A stretch of DNA of 64,000 nt from Rhodococcus sp. KBS0724. Lineage in GTDB: Bacteria; Actinomycetota; Actinomycetes; Mycobacteriales; Mycobacteriaceae. Every line of letters begins with the position of its first letter. Within the stretch, counting starts at the first letter, position 1. Made by a program: the position numbers and the translations under genes. The notes below the pieces were generated by a model. That model saw only the letters and a program-made list of their open reading frames with translations. It made no database searches and was not told the origin of the DNA. Below, one piece after another: positions 20,508 through 29,027 of the stretch. The stretch lies in contig NZ_VCBX02000001.1 in NCBI RefSeq assembly GCF_005938745.2, positions 2,011,001-2,075,000 of the forward strand, written 5' to 3'.

Positions 20508-21647
20508 TCAGCGCCCCCCGAAACGCTCCTCGACTTGCTCGGCGGTCAGCCCGAACTCTTCCAGGGTGTATTTGTGTGCGGGCTTGCGTGCGCCCGAACG
20601 GCTTTCGTCATGCATAGCCTCCATCGACTGCTGCGCGCCGGCGGTCAACGGAAGGTCGAAGTGGGTGTAGATATTCTCGACGGTGGCGAGCGGATCGGCA
20701 ACAAAATCCTGGTAATCGATGTCGATGAATTGGGCGGGATCGTGATGTGCCCGCGCCGCGTCGAACTGTTCGAGTCCTCGGGCCCACAATTCGAGTTGGC
20801 TCTCTCCGATCACCTTGTCGGTGAACGTATTCGACCACCCCTGCGTGGCTTGCGCGGCGAGGCTGCACACCGACGGAATGATTGTCGTGGGCGAGCGGTG
20901 CGTCTGAATGATCAGTGCGTCCGGGTACACAGTCATCAGTTCGTCGAGCGCAAACAGGTGGCTGGGATTCTTGAGAACCCACCGGCGATCCTGATCCGGG
21001 AGTCCGATCAACTGGAGATTCTTCTTGTGGCGCGCATAGGCATTGGACCATTCCTGGCCTTTCAGCCAATTCGAGTACGTGGGCAGATTGGCCAGACACT
21101 CGTACGACACCGATTTGAACGTCTGCCGGAGCAGTTGCCAGCATTCTTCGACTTCGCTGGCAGACATGTAGTGCACACCCATGAACTCGGGGTGTTCGAC
21201 GTGGTGTTGGCCGAACGTCTCCTCGATCTTGGCGAATACGGGGTTCGATTCCCAGGTATCGCGTGGCGGGCGAGGCTGCGGAAACTCCGTCAGCCACATC
21301 TCGAGACCTTGATGTGCCGGGTCCACCGTCAAGAGTCGGTGCAGCGCAGTAGTTCCGGTGCGGGGCAACCCGGTGACAAAAATCGGGCGTTCGATCTTGA
21401 CCTCGGCATGCTCAGGATGCTGCTTCCACGCAGACTCACTGAGCAGGCGGGCGACCAAGGCTCCGCGGAGAAAAACGCGAGAGATTTTGCTGCCGAACGG
21501 CGTCAGGTCCTCGTCGCGGTCGTACGACTCGAGGAGAACTGACAGGGCTTCGGTGTAATCGTCGACGCCAAAATCGGTGAGCCCCGTCATCTTGGTTGCG
21601 GATGCATGAAGATCCTCGACGGTTCCGACATGTGTGCGCTCAGCCAT
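20508..21647 (-). CDS. PAPS-dependent sulfotransferase family protein
   Basis: 379 aa. GLPRTGTT at residues 93-100 is the 5'-phosphosulfate loop, and IIQTHRSPTTIIPSVCSL matches the 3'-phosphate site, so PAPS binding is expected. ATG at 21647 has AGGAG at good spacing; the longer frame overlaps the SDR gene. It is third in a DUF1214-SDR-sulfotransferase operon, an order I recall for M. tuberculosis Rv3531c-Rv3530c-Rv3529c in the cholesterol region. PAPS-making genes lie beyond the IclR gene. The acceptor is unknown; a steroid-derived alcohol is a hypothesis. Confidence 0.8.
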   Translation of the reverse strand: MAERTHVGTVEDLHASATKMTGLTDFGVDDYTEALSVLLESYDRDEDLTPFGSKISRVFLRGALVARLLSESAWKQHPEHAEVKIERPIFVTGLPRTGTTALHRLLTVDPAHQGLEMWLTEFPQPRPPRDTWESNPVFAKIEETFGQHHVEHPEFMGVHYMSASEVEECWQLLRQTFKSVSYECLANLPTYSNWLKGQEWSNAYARHKKNLQLIGLPDQDRRWVLKNPSHLFALDELMTVYPDALIIQTHRSPTTIIPSVCSLAAQATQGWSNTFTDKVIGESQLELWARGLEQFDAARAHHDPAQFIDIDYQDFVADPLATVENIYTHFDLPLTAGAQQSMEAMHDESRSGARKPAHKYTLEEFGLTAEQVEERFGGR

Positions 21648-21654
21648 GATGCTC

Positions 21655-22437
21655 CTAGTGATGGAATTCGCCGCAGTTGACGTCGATACATTGACCGGTG
21701 ATGGCATTGGCCATCGGTGACGCGAGGAAGATTGCCGCGTCGGCCACTTCGTCGGTGGTGGGGAGGCGCTTCAAGTCGGTATTGGCGGCAGTGTGCTCGT
21801 AGATCTGTTCGACGGTCATGCCGAACTTCTCGGCTTGATGGGCGAAGTAGCCCTTGAGGGTGTCGCCCCAGATATATCCGGGTGCAATAGAATTGACGCG
21901 GATTCCCTGCGGACCGAGTTCGGTGGCCAAGGACTGAGACATCGCGAGCAGTGCCGACTTTGCCATCTTGTAGCTGCCGTACCGCTCCTGTGAGTGTCGC
22001 AGAACCATCGAGTTGATGTTCACAACCGAGCCGTTCGACTCCGCGAGCGGCGCTGTGAAGAGTTGTGTCAGCCGAAGTGCACCGAGAACAGTGAGTTCGA
22101 TGCTGTCGCGGATGTGCTGATAGTCGGTGCGCGCCAGCGGTTTCATCGACGGTACGGAGAAGGCGTTGTTGATCAGCGTGTCGACTTTGCCGTAGGCGAA
22201 TAGGGATTCGGCCACCAGGTTTTCGGCGGACGCCTGATCGGTGATGTCGGTGGCAACGGTGACAGCGCGTCCACCGGCGTCGACTATCTCCTTGGCAACG
22301 TCGTCCAATCGGGACTGTGTGCGCGCTGCGAGAACAAGATTCGCACCGGCCGACGCGCAGCGTAGTGCCAGTGCGCGGCCCAGTGCGGGGCCGACACCGG
22401 AAATGACAACTACTCGGTCTTTCAGCAATTCGGTCAT
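21655..22437 (-). CDS. Short-chain dehydrogenase/reductase
   Basis: 260 aa of classical SDR form. The nucleotide-binding motif is SGVGPALGRALAL, NNA follows at 90-92, Ser143 and the Tyr156-x3-Lys160 pair form the active site. The TGxxxGxG motif is slightly altered (SGVGPALG). It starts 3 bases after the DUF1214 gene and ends 7 bases before the sulfotransferase, so the three are co-transcribed. It could make the hydroxyl or ketone that the sulfotransferase pathway needs. Confidence 0.85.
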   Translation of the reverse strand: MTELLKDRVVVISGVGPALGRALALRCASAGANLVLAARTQSRLDDVAKEIVDAGGRAVTVATDITDQASAENLVAESLFAYGKVDTLINNAFSVPSMKPLARTDYQHIRDSIELTVLGALRLTQLFTAPLAESNGSVVNINSMVLRHSQERYGSYKMAKSALLAMSQSLATELGPQGIRVNSIAPGYIWGDTLKGYFAHQAEKFGMTVEQIYEHTAANTDLKRLPTTDEVADAAIFLASPMANAITGQCIDVNCGEFHH

Positions 22438-22440
22438 CTG

Positions 22441-23607
22441 TTACCCCAGCATTCGATTGTCGATGGCGGCCTGGCGGGCGGCGATTCGCTCTGCCCAGTT
22501 GTCGGCGGTGATGGCATTGGTGTCGAAATGCGGCAGATGTTTCGGAATATCCTCAACGGCAACAATTTCGACGGTCGGCCCGTCCTCGGGCGTCAGTCCA
22601 CGCGAGACCCGCTGCCAACGGAACTGAAGAATGCCGCGCGGATGCCCGACGGTTTCGACCCAGTTGGTGACGCCGGGATTCTTCTCGCTCACCACCATTC
22701 GGATCATGCCGTCCGGATCCACCTGAGCCTGACCGTTGTTGAGTGACGTCTGGTGATTGATGTAGTCGAGCGAGATGTACCACAGGCTACCGAGTTGAAA
22801 GCCCTGGTACGGCGCATCCGAGGCTGGAACGGTGATGATCATGGCCTGATCGTCGGTAAGTTCGTAATGCCCGACCGAGGAGTACTGCGTGGCGAGACCA
22901 CCTGGGGTCAGCCGAGGCTCGGTCATCGTGTTGACTGGGAGCTTCATGTAGAACCATTCCGGGAACTGAAGCCACGTCTTGACCCGGGTGACCAGAGCCT
23001 TCCCGGCCCGCGCAAAACGCTTCTCGGTTTCCTCGGCGGTGAGCGGCGCGGGCGCCGTGCCGATCGAATCCGTCCGCTCGATCCGGATGACTCCGCGTTC
23101 CTGGCTCCAGTCGCTGTAGACCTCTCGCGCGACGAGCTGTGACGATCCCGGTGCGAGGGTGTAGTAGTTGGCGCGGCCGTCGGCCGGTCCGGGGCCGAAC
23201 CACACGACAAAACTGCCGTCGTCTGCGATCTCGAGTTCACGGTCGTCGAACGCTATCTCGCTACCCGGGACATTCGAGTTGGTGTAGTTGCCGCTCAGGA
23301 CCTGGAAGCTGAGATCGGCTGTGGTGCCGCGCTTTCCCGTGACCTTGTATTCCTGGTCGTCGTTGATACGCGCACCGAAGTACATCGTGTCGGGGTTGTC
23401 GAGCCCCATCTTTGTGAACGGCCCGGTTCCCTGGATGAAACTGGGGTGGGTTCTCTCGACGGCCCACGCTGCGTGCATTGTCGCGATGATTCCGCCCGCC
23501 AGGTATTGGTACCCCTCGAGGAGATCCTGTTCGGATCTGATGTGTGGCGCGGTCTCGATGAGTTTCTCGGCCTCGGCGATGGCCTGGGCAAACGGGTCCG
23601 TCAGCAC
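22441..23607 (-). CDS. DUF1214-type protein
   Basis: 388 aa, no signal peptide. The segment DNPDTMYFGARINDDQEYKV and the later ITVPASDAPYQGFQLGSLW region resemble DUF1214/DUF1254 proteins, whose biochemical role is not established. GTG at 23607 is preceded by GAGGAG. It is first in the operon with the SDR and sulfotransferase. Its promoter region contains a KstR-consensus palindrome and a second palindrome shared with the cysD promoter. Rv3531c is the likely mycobacterial counterpart, from memory of gene order. Confidence 0.7.
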   Translation of the reverse strand: MLTDPFAQAIAEAEKLIETAPHIRSEQDLLEGYQYLAGGIIATMHAAWAVERTHPSFIQGTGPFTKMGLDNPDTMYFGARINDDQEYKVTGKRGTTADLSFQVLSGNYTNSNVPGSEIAFDDRELEIADDGSFVVWFGPGPADGRANYYTLAPGSSQLVAREVYSDWSQERGVIRIERTDSIGTAPAPLTAEETEKRFARAGKALVTRVKTWLQFPEWFYMKLPVNTMTEPRLTPGGLATQYSSVGHYELTDDQAMIITVPASDAPYQGFQLGSLWYISLDYINHQTSLNNGQAQVDPDGMIRMVVSEKNPGVTNWVETVGHPRGILQFRWQRVSRGLTPEDGPTVEIVAVEDIPKHLPHFDTNAITADNWAERIAARQAAIDNRMLG

Positions 23608-23653
23608 GCTGGCTCCTCACAGTTCCGGCAGTCCTGCCGGCCCAGAGCGTCGT

Positions 23654-23669
23654 GGTACAAATATGTACC
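23654..23669. promoter_or_regulatory. Palindrome GGTACA-N4-TGTACC, copy 1
   Basis: Perfect 6-bp arms around AATA, between the DUF1214 gene and iclR. The same arms around AAAA occur at 24701-24716 before cysD. A likely operator, perhaps of the IclR protein encoded between the copies. Confidence 0.6.
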
Positions 23670-23697
23670 TATGGGGTAGATCTTGGTATTCTGACAA

Positions 23698-23711
23698 TAG
23701 AACGCGTTCTA
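23698..23711. promoter_or_regulatory. KstR-type operator, copy 1
   Basis: TAGAACGCGTTCTA is a perfect 14-bp palindrome that fits the known KstR motif TNNAACNNGTTNNA at every fixed position. It sits 12 bases before the iclR start and about 90 bases before the DUF1214 start, where it could control both directions. Confidence 0.7.
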
Positions 23712-23722
23712 GGGAGTGGTCA

Positions 23723-24646
23723 ATGGGTGAGCTCGAGAAGTCCCGTTCGGCGGGACGTCAGTCTCCACCCACCGAACGCGTCGTGCAGGTTCTCGACTAC
23801 CTGGTGGCGCGCCCCGACCAGCGTTTCGGGTTGTCCGAACTTGCCAGAACACTCGAGATCAGTAAGCCGACCGCGCTGGGAATCCTGACGGTGTTGGCGG
23901 ACCGCGGGTATCTCACGCGGGACGACGCAGTGAAAACGTATGGTCTGGGGCCGGCACTGATTGCGGCGGGCCGGGCGGCTCAGCGAGGATTCGCTGTCGG
24001 GCCTATTGCCCGCGCTCATCTCGAGAAGCTGAGCGCCGAATTCGATACGACGTGCACGGCGTCGGCGGTAGTCGGTGATCGGATCAGTGTTCTCGAAGTC
24101 ACCGGGCCGGAAGGCATACGGAAAGCGGCGAGGGTCGGTCAGGTGTATCCGTTCGCTCCGCCGGTCGGATTGATGTACGTGCTCTGGGGAAGTGATCACG
24201 ATCTCGAGAGTTGGCTGGCGCGAGAACCGAGCCTGCCGGTGCGTCTCGATCGGGATCGGTTGTGGACCGTGGTGCGCGACTGTCGCGACTCCGGGTATCT
24301 CGTCGAGAGTCTCGATCCGATCGGTCAGCGCCTGCACACGTTGATGGCCGGTGTTGTGACACATGATCTTCCGTCCGAGGTGCGGGAGTTGCTCGGCGAA
24401 ATGGTGTCGAGTCTGGGGGAGCGGGTGTATCTCGGGCGCGACATCAGTTCGGATGAGGAGCATCCCGTGTCGTTGATTGCGGCTCCCACCTACGACGCCG
24501 AAGGTCATCAGGCGTTGGTGTTGACGCTGTACGTGGGCGGCTCGGTCACGGGCTCCGAGATCGAGCGACGCGCTACGGCATTGGTGGCCGCTGCCGATGC
24601 CGTAACTGCTGAGGTGGGCGGACGGGCTCCGGTTCGCAGTCATTGA
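23723..24646 (+). CDS. IclR-family transcriptional regulator
   Basis: 307 aa. Residues about 15-75 form the N-terminal winged helix (RVVQVLDYLVARPDQRFGLSELARTLEISKPTA); the remainder fits the IclR effector domain. ATG at 23723 is chosen because the long frame upstream shadows the divergent gene. It lies between two operons whose promoters share the same two palindromes in mirrored order, so it may regulate both the sulfotransferase and PAPS-synthesis operons. Effector unknown; KstR sites suggest steroid-linked control. Confidence 0.85.
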   Translation: MGELEKSRSAGRQSPPTERVVQVLDYLVARPDQRFGLSELARTLEISKPTALGILTVLADRGYLTRDDAVKTYGLGPALIAAGRAAQRGFAVGPIARAHLEKLSAEFDTTCTASAVVGDRISVLEVTGPEGIRKAARVGQVYPFAPPVGLMYVLWGSDHDLESWLAREPSLPVRLDRDRLWTVVRDCRDSGYLVESLDPIGQRLHTLMAGVVTHDLPSEVRELLGEMVSSLGERVYLGRDISSDEEHPVSLIAAPTYDAEGHQALVLTLYVGGSVTGSEIERRATALVAAADAVTAEVGGRAPVRSH

Positions 24647-24654
24647 CCTCTAGG

Positions 24655-24668
24655 TAGAACGAGTTCTA
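24655..24668. promoter_or_regulatory. KstR-type operator, copy 2
   Basis: TAGAACGAGTTCTA again satisfies TNNAACNNGTTNNA at every fixed position, with one central mismatch in symmetry. It lies 72 bases before the cysD start, directly after iclR. Confidence 0.65.
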
Positions 24669-24700
24669 TTCTGTGAGTGCGTTCGTTCTCGAACCAGTCC

Positions 24701-24716
24701 GGTACAAAAATGTACC
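24701..24716. promoter_or_regulatory. Palindrome GGTACA-N4-TGTACC, copy 2
   Basis: The same arms as at 23654-23669, here around AAAA, 24 bases before the cysD start. A shorter inverted repeat GTTCG-N4-CGAAC sits just upstream at 24681-24694. Confidence 0.6.
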
Positions 24717-24739
24717 GACGCCGAGTAGGAGCTGAAGCG

Positions 24740-25666
24740 ATGTCCGCACTCCAGGCCCCACCCGCCTATGAACTGTCCCATCTACGGGCGCTCGAGGCCG
24801 AGGCCGTCCATGTCTTCCGGGAAGTTGCCGCGACTTTCGAAAAGCCGGTACTCCTGTTCTCCGGCGGCAAGGATTCCGTGGTGATGCTCCACGTCGCGGC
24901 CAAGGCCTTCTGGCCGGCACCGTTGCCGTTTGCCGTCATGCATGTCGACACCGGCCACAACTTCGACGAAGTGATCGAGTTTCGTGATCGAACCGTGGAG
25001 CGGTTCGGCTTGCGAATGGTGGTTGCCAGCGTGCAGGACGATATCGATGCAGGCCGTGTCTCGGAGGAGACCGGCGTCGGGGCGAGTCGTAACCGCCTGC
25101 AAACTCACGCACTTCTCCGCGGAATTCGGGACGGAAAGTTCGACGCCGTATTCGGGGGAGCGCGCCGGGACGAAGAGAAGGCGAGAGCAAAAGAACGAGT
25201 CTTCAGTTTCCGGGACGAATTCGGCCAATGGGATCCCAAGATGCAGCGACCGGAACTGTGGAACCTGTACAACGGCAAACACCGTAAGGGCGAACACATT
25301 CGGATCTTCCCGCTCTCCAACTGGACCGAACTCGACATCTGGCAGTACATCGAAAGCGAAATGATCGACCTTCCCGGCATCTACTATGCCCATCGGCGTG
25401 AGGTGGTGCCGCGCGACGGAATGCTGTTGGCGCGCACACGGTTCCTCGAACTGCAGCCGGGAGAAGAATCTTACGAAGCGCTGGTGCGGTTCCGTACCGT
25501 CGGCGACGCCACCTGCACCGGTTGTGTGGAGTCGTCTGCCGAAACGGTCGCCGCCGTCGTAGAAGAAGTAGCCGCGAGCCGGATCACCGAGCGCGGAGCC
25601 ACCCGTGCCGACGACCGAATCTCCGAGGCGGGCATGGAAGATCGAAAGAAAGAGGGGTACTTCTGA
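24740..25666 (+). CDS. cysD: Sulfate adenylyltransferase small subunit
   Basis: 308 aa. It makes APS from sulfate and ATP together with CysN. SGGKDSVVMLH is the PP-loop ATP-binding motif, followed by HVDTGHNFDEV and RRDEEKARAKER. ATG at 24740 has AGGAG upstream; the longer frame begins upstream of the GGTACA palindrome. Its stop overlaps the cysNC start by one base. A KstR-like and a second palindrome lie in its promoter, which would be unusual for ordinary sulfur assimilation genes. Confidence 0.92.
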   Translation: MSALQAPPAYELSHLRALEAEAVHVFREVAATFEKPVLLFSGGKDSVVMLHVAAKAFWPAPLPFAVMHVDTGHNFDEVIEFRDRTVERFGLRMVVASVQDDIDAGRVSEETGVGASRNRLQTHALLRGIRDGKFDAVFGGARRDEEKARAKERVFSFRDEFGQWDPKMQRPELWNLYNGKHRKGEHIRIFPLSNWTELDIWQYIESEMIDLPGIYYAHRREVVPRDGMLLARTRFLELQPGEESYEALVRFRTVGDATCTGCVESSAETVAAVVEEVAASRITERGATRADDRISEAGMEDRKKEGYF

Positions 25667-27510
25667 TGCCGCAACTCCTCCGAGTCGCGACCGCGGGCAG
25701 TGTCGACGACGGAAAGTCGACGCTCATCGGCCGATTGCTCTACGACTCCAAATCGATCTTCGAAGATCAACTCGAAGCCGTCGAGCGCAGCAGTCGTGAA
25801 CGCGGCGACGAGTACGCCAACCTCGCATTGCTCACCGACGGGTTGCGGGCCGAGCGTGAGCAGGGCATCACAATCGATGTGGCGCACCGATACTTTGCCA
25901 CTCCGCATCGCAAGTTCATCATCGCGGACACACCCGGGCACGAGCAGTACACCCGCAACATGGTGACCGGTGCGTCGACGGCCGACCTCGCCCTCATCCT
26001 GGTCGACGCACGCAAAGGTGTGCTCGAACAAACGCGTCGGCATGCCTTCCTGTCAACACTTCTCGGGATTCCTCACCTCGTTCTGTGCGTGAACAAGATG
26101 GACCTGGTGGGCTGGTCGCAGGATCGGTTCGAGGAAATCAAGGAAGAGTTTCGGCAGTTTGCCATCAAGCTCGATGTTCACGATCTGTCCTTCATTCCCG
26201 TATCGGCGCTGTTGGGGGACAACATCGTTGCACGCACCGAGAACATGTCCTGGTACGACGGCCCGTCGCTGCTGCACCATCTCGAGCAGGTGCACATCGC
26301 GTCGGATCGCAATCTCATCGATGCGCGATTCCCGGTGCAGTACGTCATCCGTCCGCAGCAGCAAACCGACGCAGACCTTCATGACTTCCGCGGATACGCC
26401 GGGACAGTCGCCAGTGGAGTCTTCAAACCCGGCGACGAAGTAGTTGTTCTCCCTTCAGGTTTCACGTCGACGGTAAAGGCTGTTCACGGACCGGGCGGAA
26501 CTGCGATCGCGGAAGCATTCGCGTCGTCCGCCGTGTGCATCGAACTGAGCGAGCACCTCGACGTCAGTCGCGGAGATCAATTGTGCCGGATCAACAACCG
26601 GCCGCAGGTGGGTCAAGAGATCGACGCGATGATCTGTTGGCTCACCGACCAATCGACATTGTCCGAGAACAACCGGTACTCGTTGCTGCACACCACGCGC
26701 TCGACCAAGGCGCAAATTGTGCGCCTCGACTACCGTCTCGATGTCAATACACTGCACCGCGACGAAAACGCGGAGGCGCTCTCTCTCAACGAAATCGGGC
26801 GCATCGCGATCAAGACGCAGCAGCCGTTGATGTTCGATCCCTACCGTCGCAATCGTGTCACCGGCAGCTTCATTCTGGTGGACGAGACCACCGGAAATAC
26901 CGTCGCCGCTGGAATGATCAACGGACCGACACTCAAGGATTCCCACGTCGTCTGGCACAGTTCCGAAGTCTCGCGGGAAGAGCGCGCGACCGCAGGCGCC
27001 ACCGTGTGGCTCACCGGGCTCTCGGCCTCCGGTAAATCCACGATCGCAGTGGAACTTGAACGCAGACTTGTCGCTGCAGGAACTCCGGCCTACCGGCTGG
27101 ACGGCGACAACCTGAGGCACGGACTCAATGCCGATTTGGGATTCAGCGCCGAGGACCGGGCTGAGAATGTGCGACGAGTTGGCTCGGTGGCGCAGTTGTT
27201 CGCCGATTCCGGCGCAGTAGCCGTGGCCTGCCTGATCAGTCCGTACCGTCAGGATCGAGACCGCGTCCGCGCTGCTCACGAAGCGGCAGGACTGCGCTTT
27301 ATCGAGGTGTACGTGGACACCCCGATCGAGCAGTGTGAAGCCCGCGATCCCAAAGGCATGTACGCCAAGGCCAGAGCCGGGGAAATCAAGGGCTTCACCG
27401 GAGTCGACGATCCCTACGAGGCTCCCGAACACGCCGAACTGGTAATTCGACCCGAAGACGGAACGCCTGCCGAACTGGCGCAGCGGATTATGGAAGTCTT
27501 GGCCAGGTGA
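25666..27510 (+). CDS. cysNC: CysN-CysC fusion: ATP sulfurylase GTPase subunit plus APS kinase
   Basis: 614 aa. Residues 1-440 are CysN, with P-loop AGSVDDGKST (10-19), ADTPGHEQYTRNM and NKMDLV. The C-terminal part is APS kinase, with P-loop GLSASGKS at 451-458 and LISPYRQDRDRVR. The fused form is known from mycobacteria. Product is PAPS, the sulfate donor of sulfotransferases. ATG overlaps the cysD stop (TGATG), and the stop overlaps cysQ by 4 bases, so the whole sulfate-activation set is translationally coupled. Confidence 0.93.
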   Translation: MPQLLRVATAGSVDDGKSTLIGRLLYDSKSIFEDQLEAVERSSRERGDEYANLALLTDGLRAEREQGITIDVAHRYFATPHRKFIIADTPGHEQYTRNMVTGASTADLALILVDARKGVLEQTRRHAFLSTLLGIPHLVLCVNKMDLVGWSQDRFEEIKEEFRQFAIKLDVHDLSFIPVSALLGDNIVARTENMSWYDGPSLLHHLEQVHIASDRNLIDARFPVQYVIRPQQQTDADLHDFRGYAGTVASGVFKPGDEVVVLPSGFTSTVKAVHGPGGTAIAEAFASSAVCIELSEHLDVSRGDQLCRINNRPQVGQEIDAMICWLTDQSTLSENNRYSLLHTTRSTKAQIVRLDYRLDVNTLHRDENAEALSLNEIGRIAIKTQQPLMFDPYRRNRVTGSFILVDETTGNTVAAGMINGPTLKDSHVVWHSSEVSREERATAGATVWLTGLSASGKSTIAVELERRLVAAGTPAYRLDGDNLRHGLNADLGFSAEDRAENVRRVGSVAQLFADSGAVAVACLISPYRQDRDRVRAAHEAAGLRFIEVYVDTPIEQCEARDPKGMYAKARAGEIKGFTGVDDPYEAPEHAELVIRPEDGTPAELAQRIMEVLAR

Positions 27511-28652
27511 GCGAACCTACGCACAGCCGAACTGCAGACGCCGAATTGGCGGCCGAACTGGCGGAAGCGGCCGGAGCGATTCTTCTCGGTATTCGGGCCG
27601 AGGGACTCGGTGTCAGCGATGGTAGGGAATTGGGCCGGCGCGGGGACAAGGCAGCCGACGTCTACATCCTCGAGCAGCTGGCCAAGACCCGTCCCGGTGA
27701 CGCCGTCCTGTCCGAAGAGTCCGCCGACGATCGCACCAGACTCGAAGCATCTCGGGTGTGGATCATCGACCCTCTCGACGGATCCAAGGAATACGGAATG
27801 CCTGATCGTTCAGACTGGGCTGTACACGTTGCGCTCTGGGAGCGGGGACATGGCATCACTGCGGCGGCGGTGTCGCAACCGGCGCTCGGACAGGTCTACT
27901 CGAGTAACGATGCCGCGTTGGATGTACCGGCAAACCACCCGCTTCGCATCGTTGTCAGTGGTTCTCGTCCGCCGGCATTCACGGACGGCGTGGCAGCTGA
28001 ACTCGATGCCGACGTCCTCTATATGGGATCGGCCGGAGCGAAGGCGATGGCCGTCGTACGCGGTGACGTCGACGCCTACCTGCATGCCGGTGGGCAGTGG
28101 GAATGGGATTCGGCCGCGCCCGTCGGAGTTGCCCAGGCGGCTGGATTGCACTGCAGCCGCATCGACGGTTCGCCGTTGTCGTACAACGAATCCCATCCGT
28201 ATCTGCCCGACCTCGTGATCTGCCGACCCGAATTGGCCGAGTCGATCCTGCGCGCAATTGCCACGCACTCGGACGTGGTTGCCGTCAGTGGACGCGTCGC
28301 CATGGCGCGTGAGTACGTGAATGCGTTGCTCACCCACGACGCAACGAAGGTGCGTTTTGCGGCCGACGCGTGGCGCGTCGAGAACGGTCAACGGACCGGC
28401 GACACGGGCGCTTTCATCAGCAACGAACTCGAACAGGGGCAGCAGTACCGCGGAATCGTCGCGATACGTGAACTTGCACTGCGTGAGTGGGGCGAGAGCG
28501 TTGTGGCGCGGTACCTGCTGGACCTCGGAACGCCAGGACAACAACCGGCTACCACCGTGTTTGTCACCGAGTACTTCGCGATACCGGCCGGCGAGATCGA
28601 GAGCATCATGGCAATTATCGAACCCCACCCGAAAGAGGCTGACACACAATGA
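27507..28652 (+). CDS. cysQ: CysQ-type 3'(2'),5'-bisphosphate nucleotidase with C-terminal NTF2-like extension
   Basis: 381 aa. Residues 1-255 are an inositol-monophosphatase-family enzyme with metal-site motifs LSEESAD, WIIDPLDGSKEYG (Asp88, Asp91) and WEWDSAAP. CysQ removes PAP left by sulfotransferases. Typical CysQ ends near residue 260; here about 110 further residues (MAREYVNALLTHDATKVRF onward, then QYRGI and the final FVTEYFAIPAGEIESIM) look like an NTF2/SnoaL-type domain. It is coupled to cysNC and to the epoxide-hydrolase-like gene by 4-base overlaps. Confidence 0.82.
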   Translation: MSEPTHSRTADAELAAELAEAAGAILLGIRAEGLGVSDGRELGRRGDKAADVYILEQLAKTRPGDAVLSEESADDRTRLEASRVWIIDPLDGSKEYGMPDRSDWAVHVALWERGHGITAAAVSQPALGQVYSSNDAALDVPANHPLRIVVSGSRPPAFTDGVAAELDADVLYMGSAGAKAMAVVRGDVDAYLHAGGQWEWDSAAPVGVAQAAGLHCSRIDGSPLSYNESHPYLPDLVICRPELAESILRAIATHSDVVAVSGRVAMAREYVNALLTHDATKVRFAADAWRVENGQRTGDTGAFISNELEQGQQYRGIVAIRELALREWGESVVARYLLDLGTPGQQPATTVFVTEYFAIPAGEIESIMAIIEPHPKEADTQ

Positions 28653-29020
28653 CACCCGATACGTTGGTGACCGAATTCTGCAAAGAGTGGGCCGACGCGG
28701 ACATCGCGAAAATCGTCGACTACTTCACCGATGACATCGTCTACCACAACATTCCGATGGAACCCGTGGTCGGGCGCGAGGCCGTCCGGGCGTTCATCGA
28801 GCAGTTTGTCGGCGCCTTCGGCAACATCGACTATCAGGTCAAACGTCAGGTTGCGAACGGCTCTGTGGTCATGAACGAGCGCGTCGACGTCTTCGCCATC
28901 AACGGCGCGGAGGTGGCGCTACCGGTCATGGGTGTGTTCGAAATCCGTGACGGGAAGATCAGCGCCTGGCGCGACTACTTCGACATGGCGCCGATCACGG
29001 CGGCAGCCGGCCAGGGCTGA
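28649..29020 (+). CDS. Limonene-1,2-epoxide hydrolase-family protein (SnoaL/NTF2 fold)
   Basis: 123 aa, about the size of the atypical epoxide hydrolases. The Arg-x-Asp pair (Arg78, Asp80 in NERVDVF) and Asp109 in AWRDYFD match the catalytic Asp-Arg-Asp of limonene epoxide hydrolase. The related M. tuberculosis Rv2740 (EphG) is reported to act on cholesterol-5,6-oxide, which fits the steroid-type operators of this locus. It overlaps cysQ by 4 bases and is the last gene of the operon. Whether it is a hydrolase or a binding protein is not certain. Confidence 0.75.
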   Translation: MTPDTLVTEFCKEWADADIAKIVDYFTDDIVYHNIPMEPVVGREAVRAFIEQFVGAFGNIDYQVKRQVANGSVVMNERVDVFAINGAEVALPVMGVFEIRDGKISAWRDYFDMAPITAAAGQG

Positions 29021-29027
29021 CAGTTCG

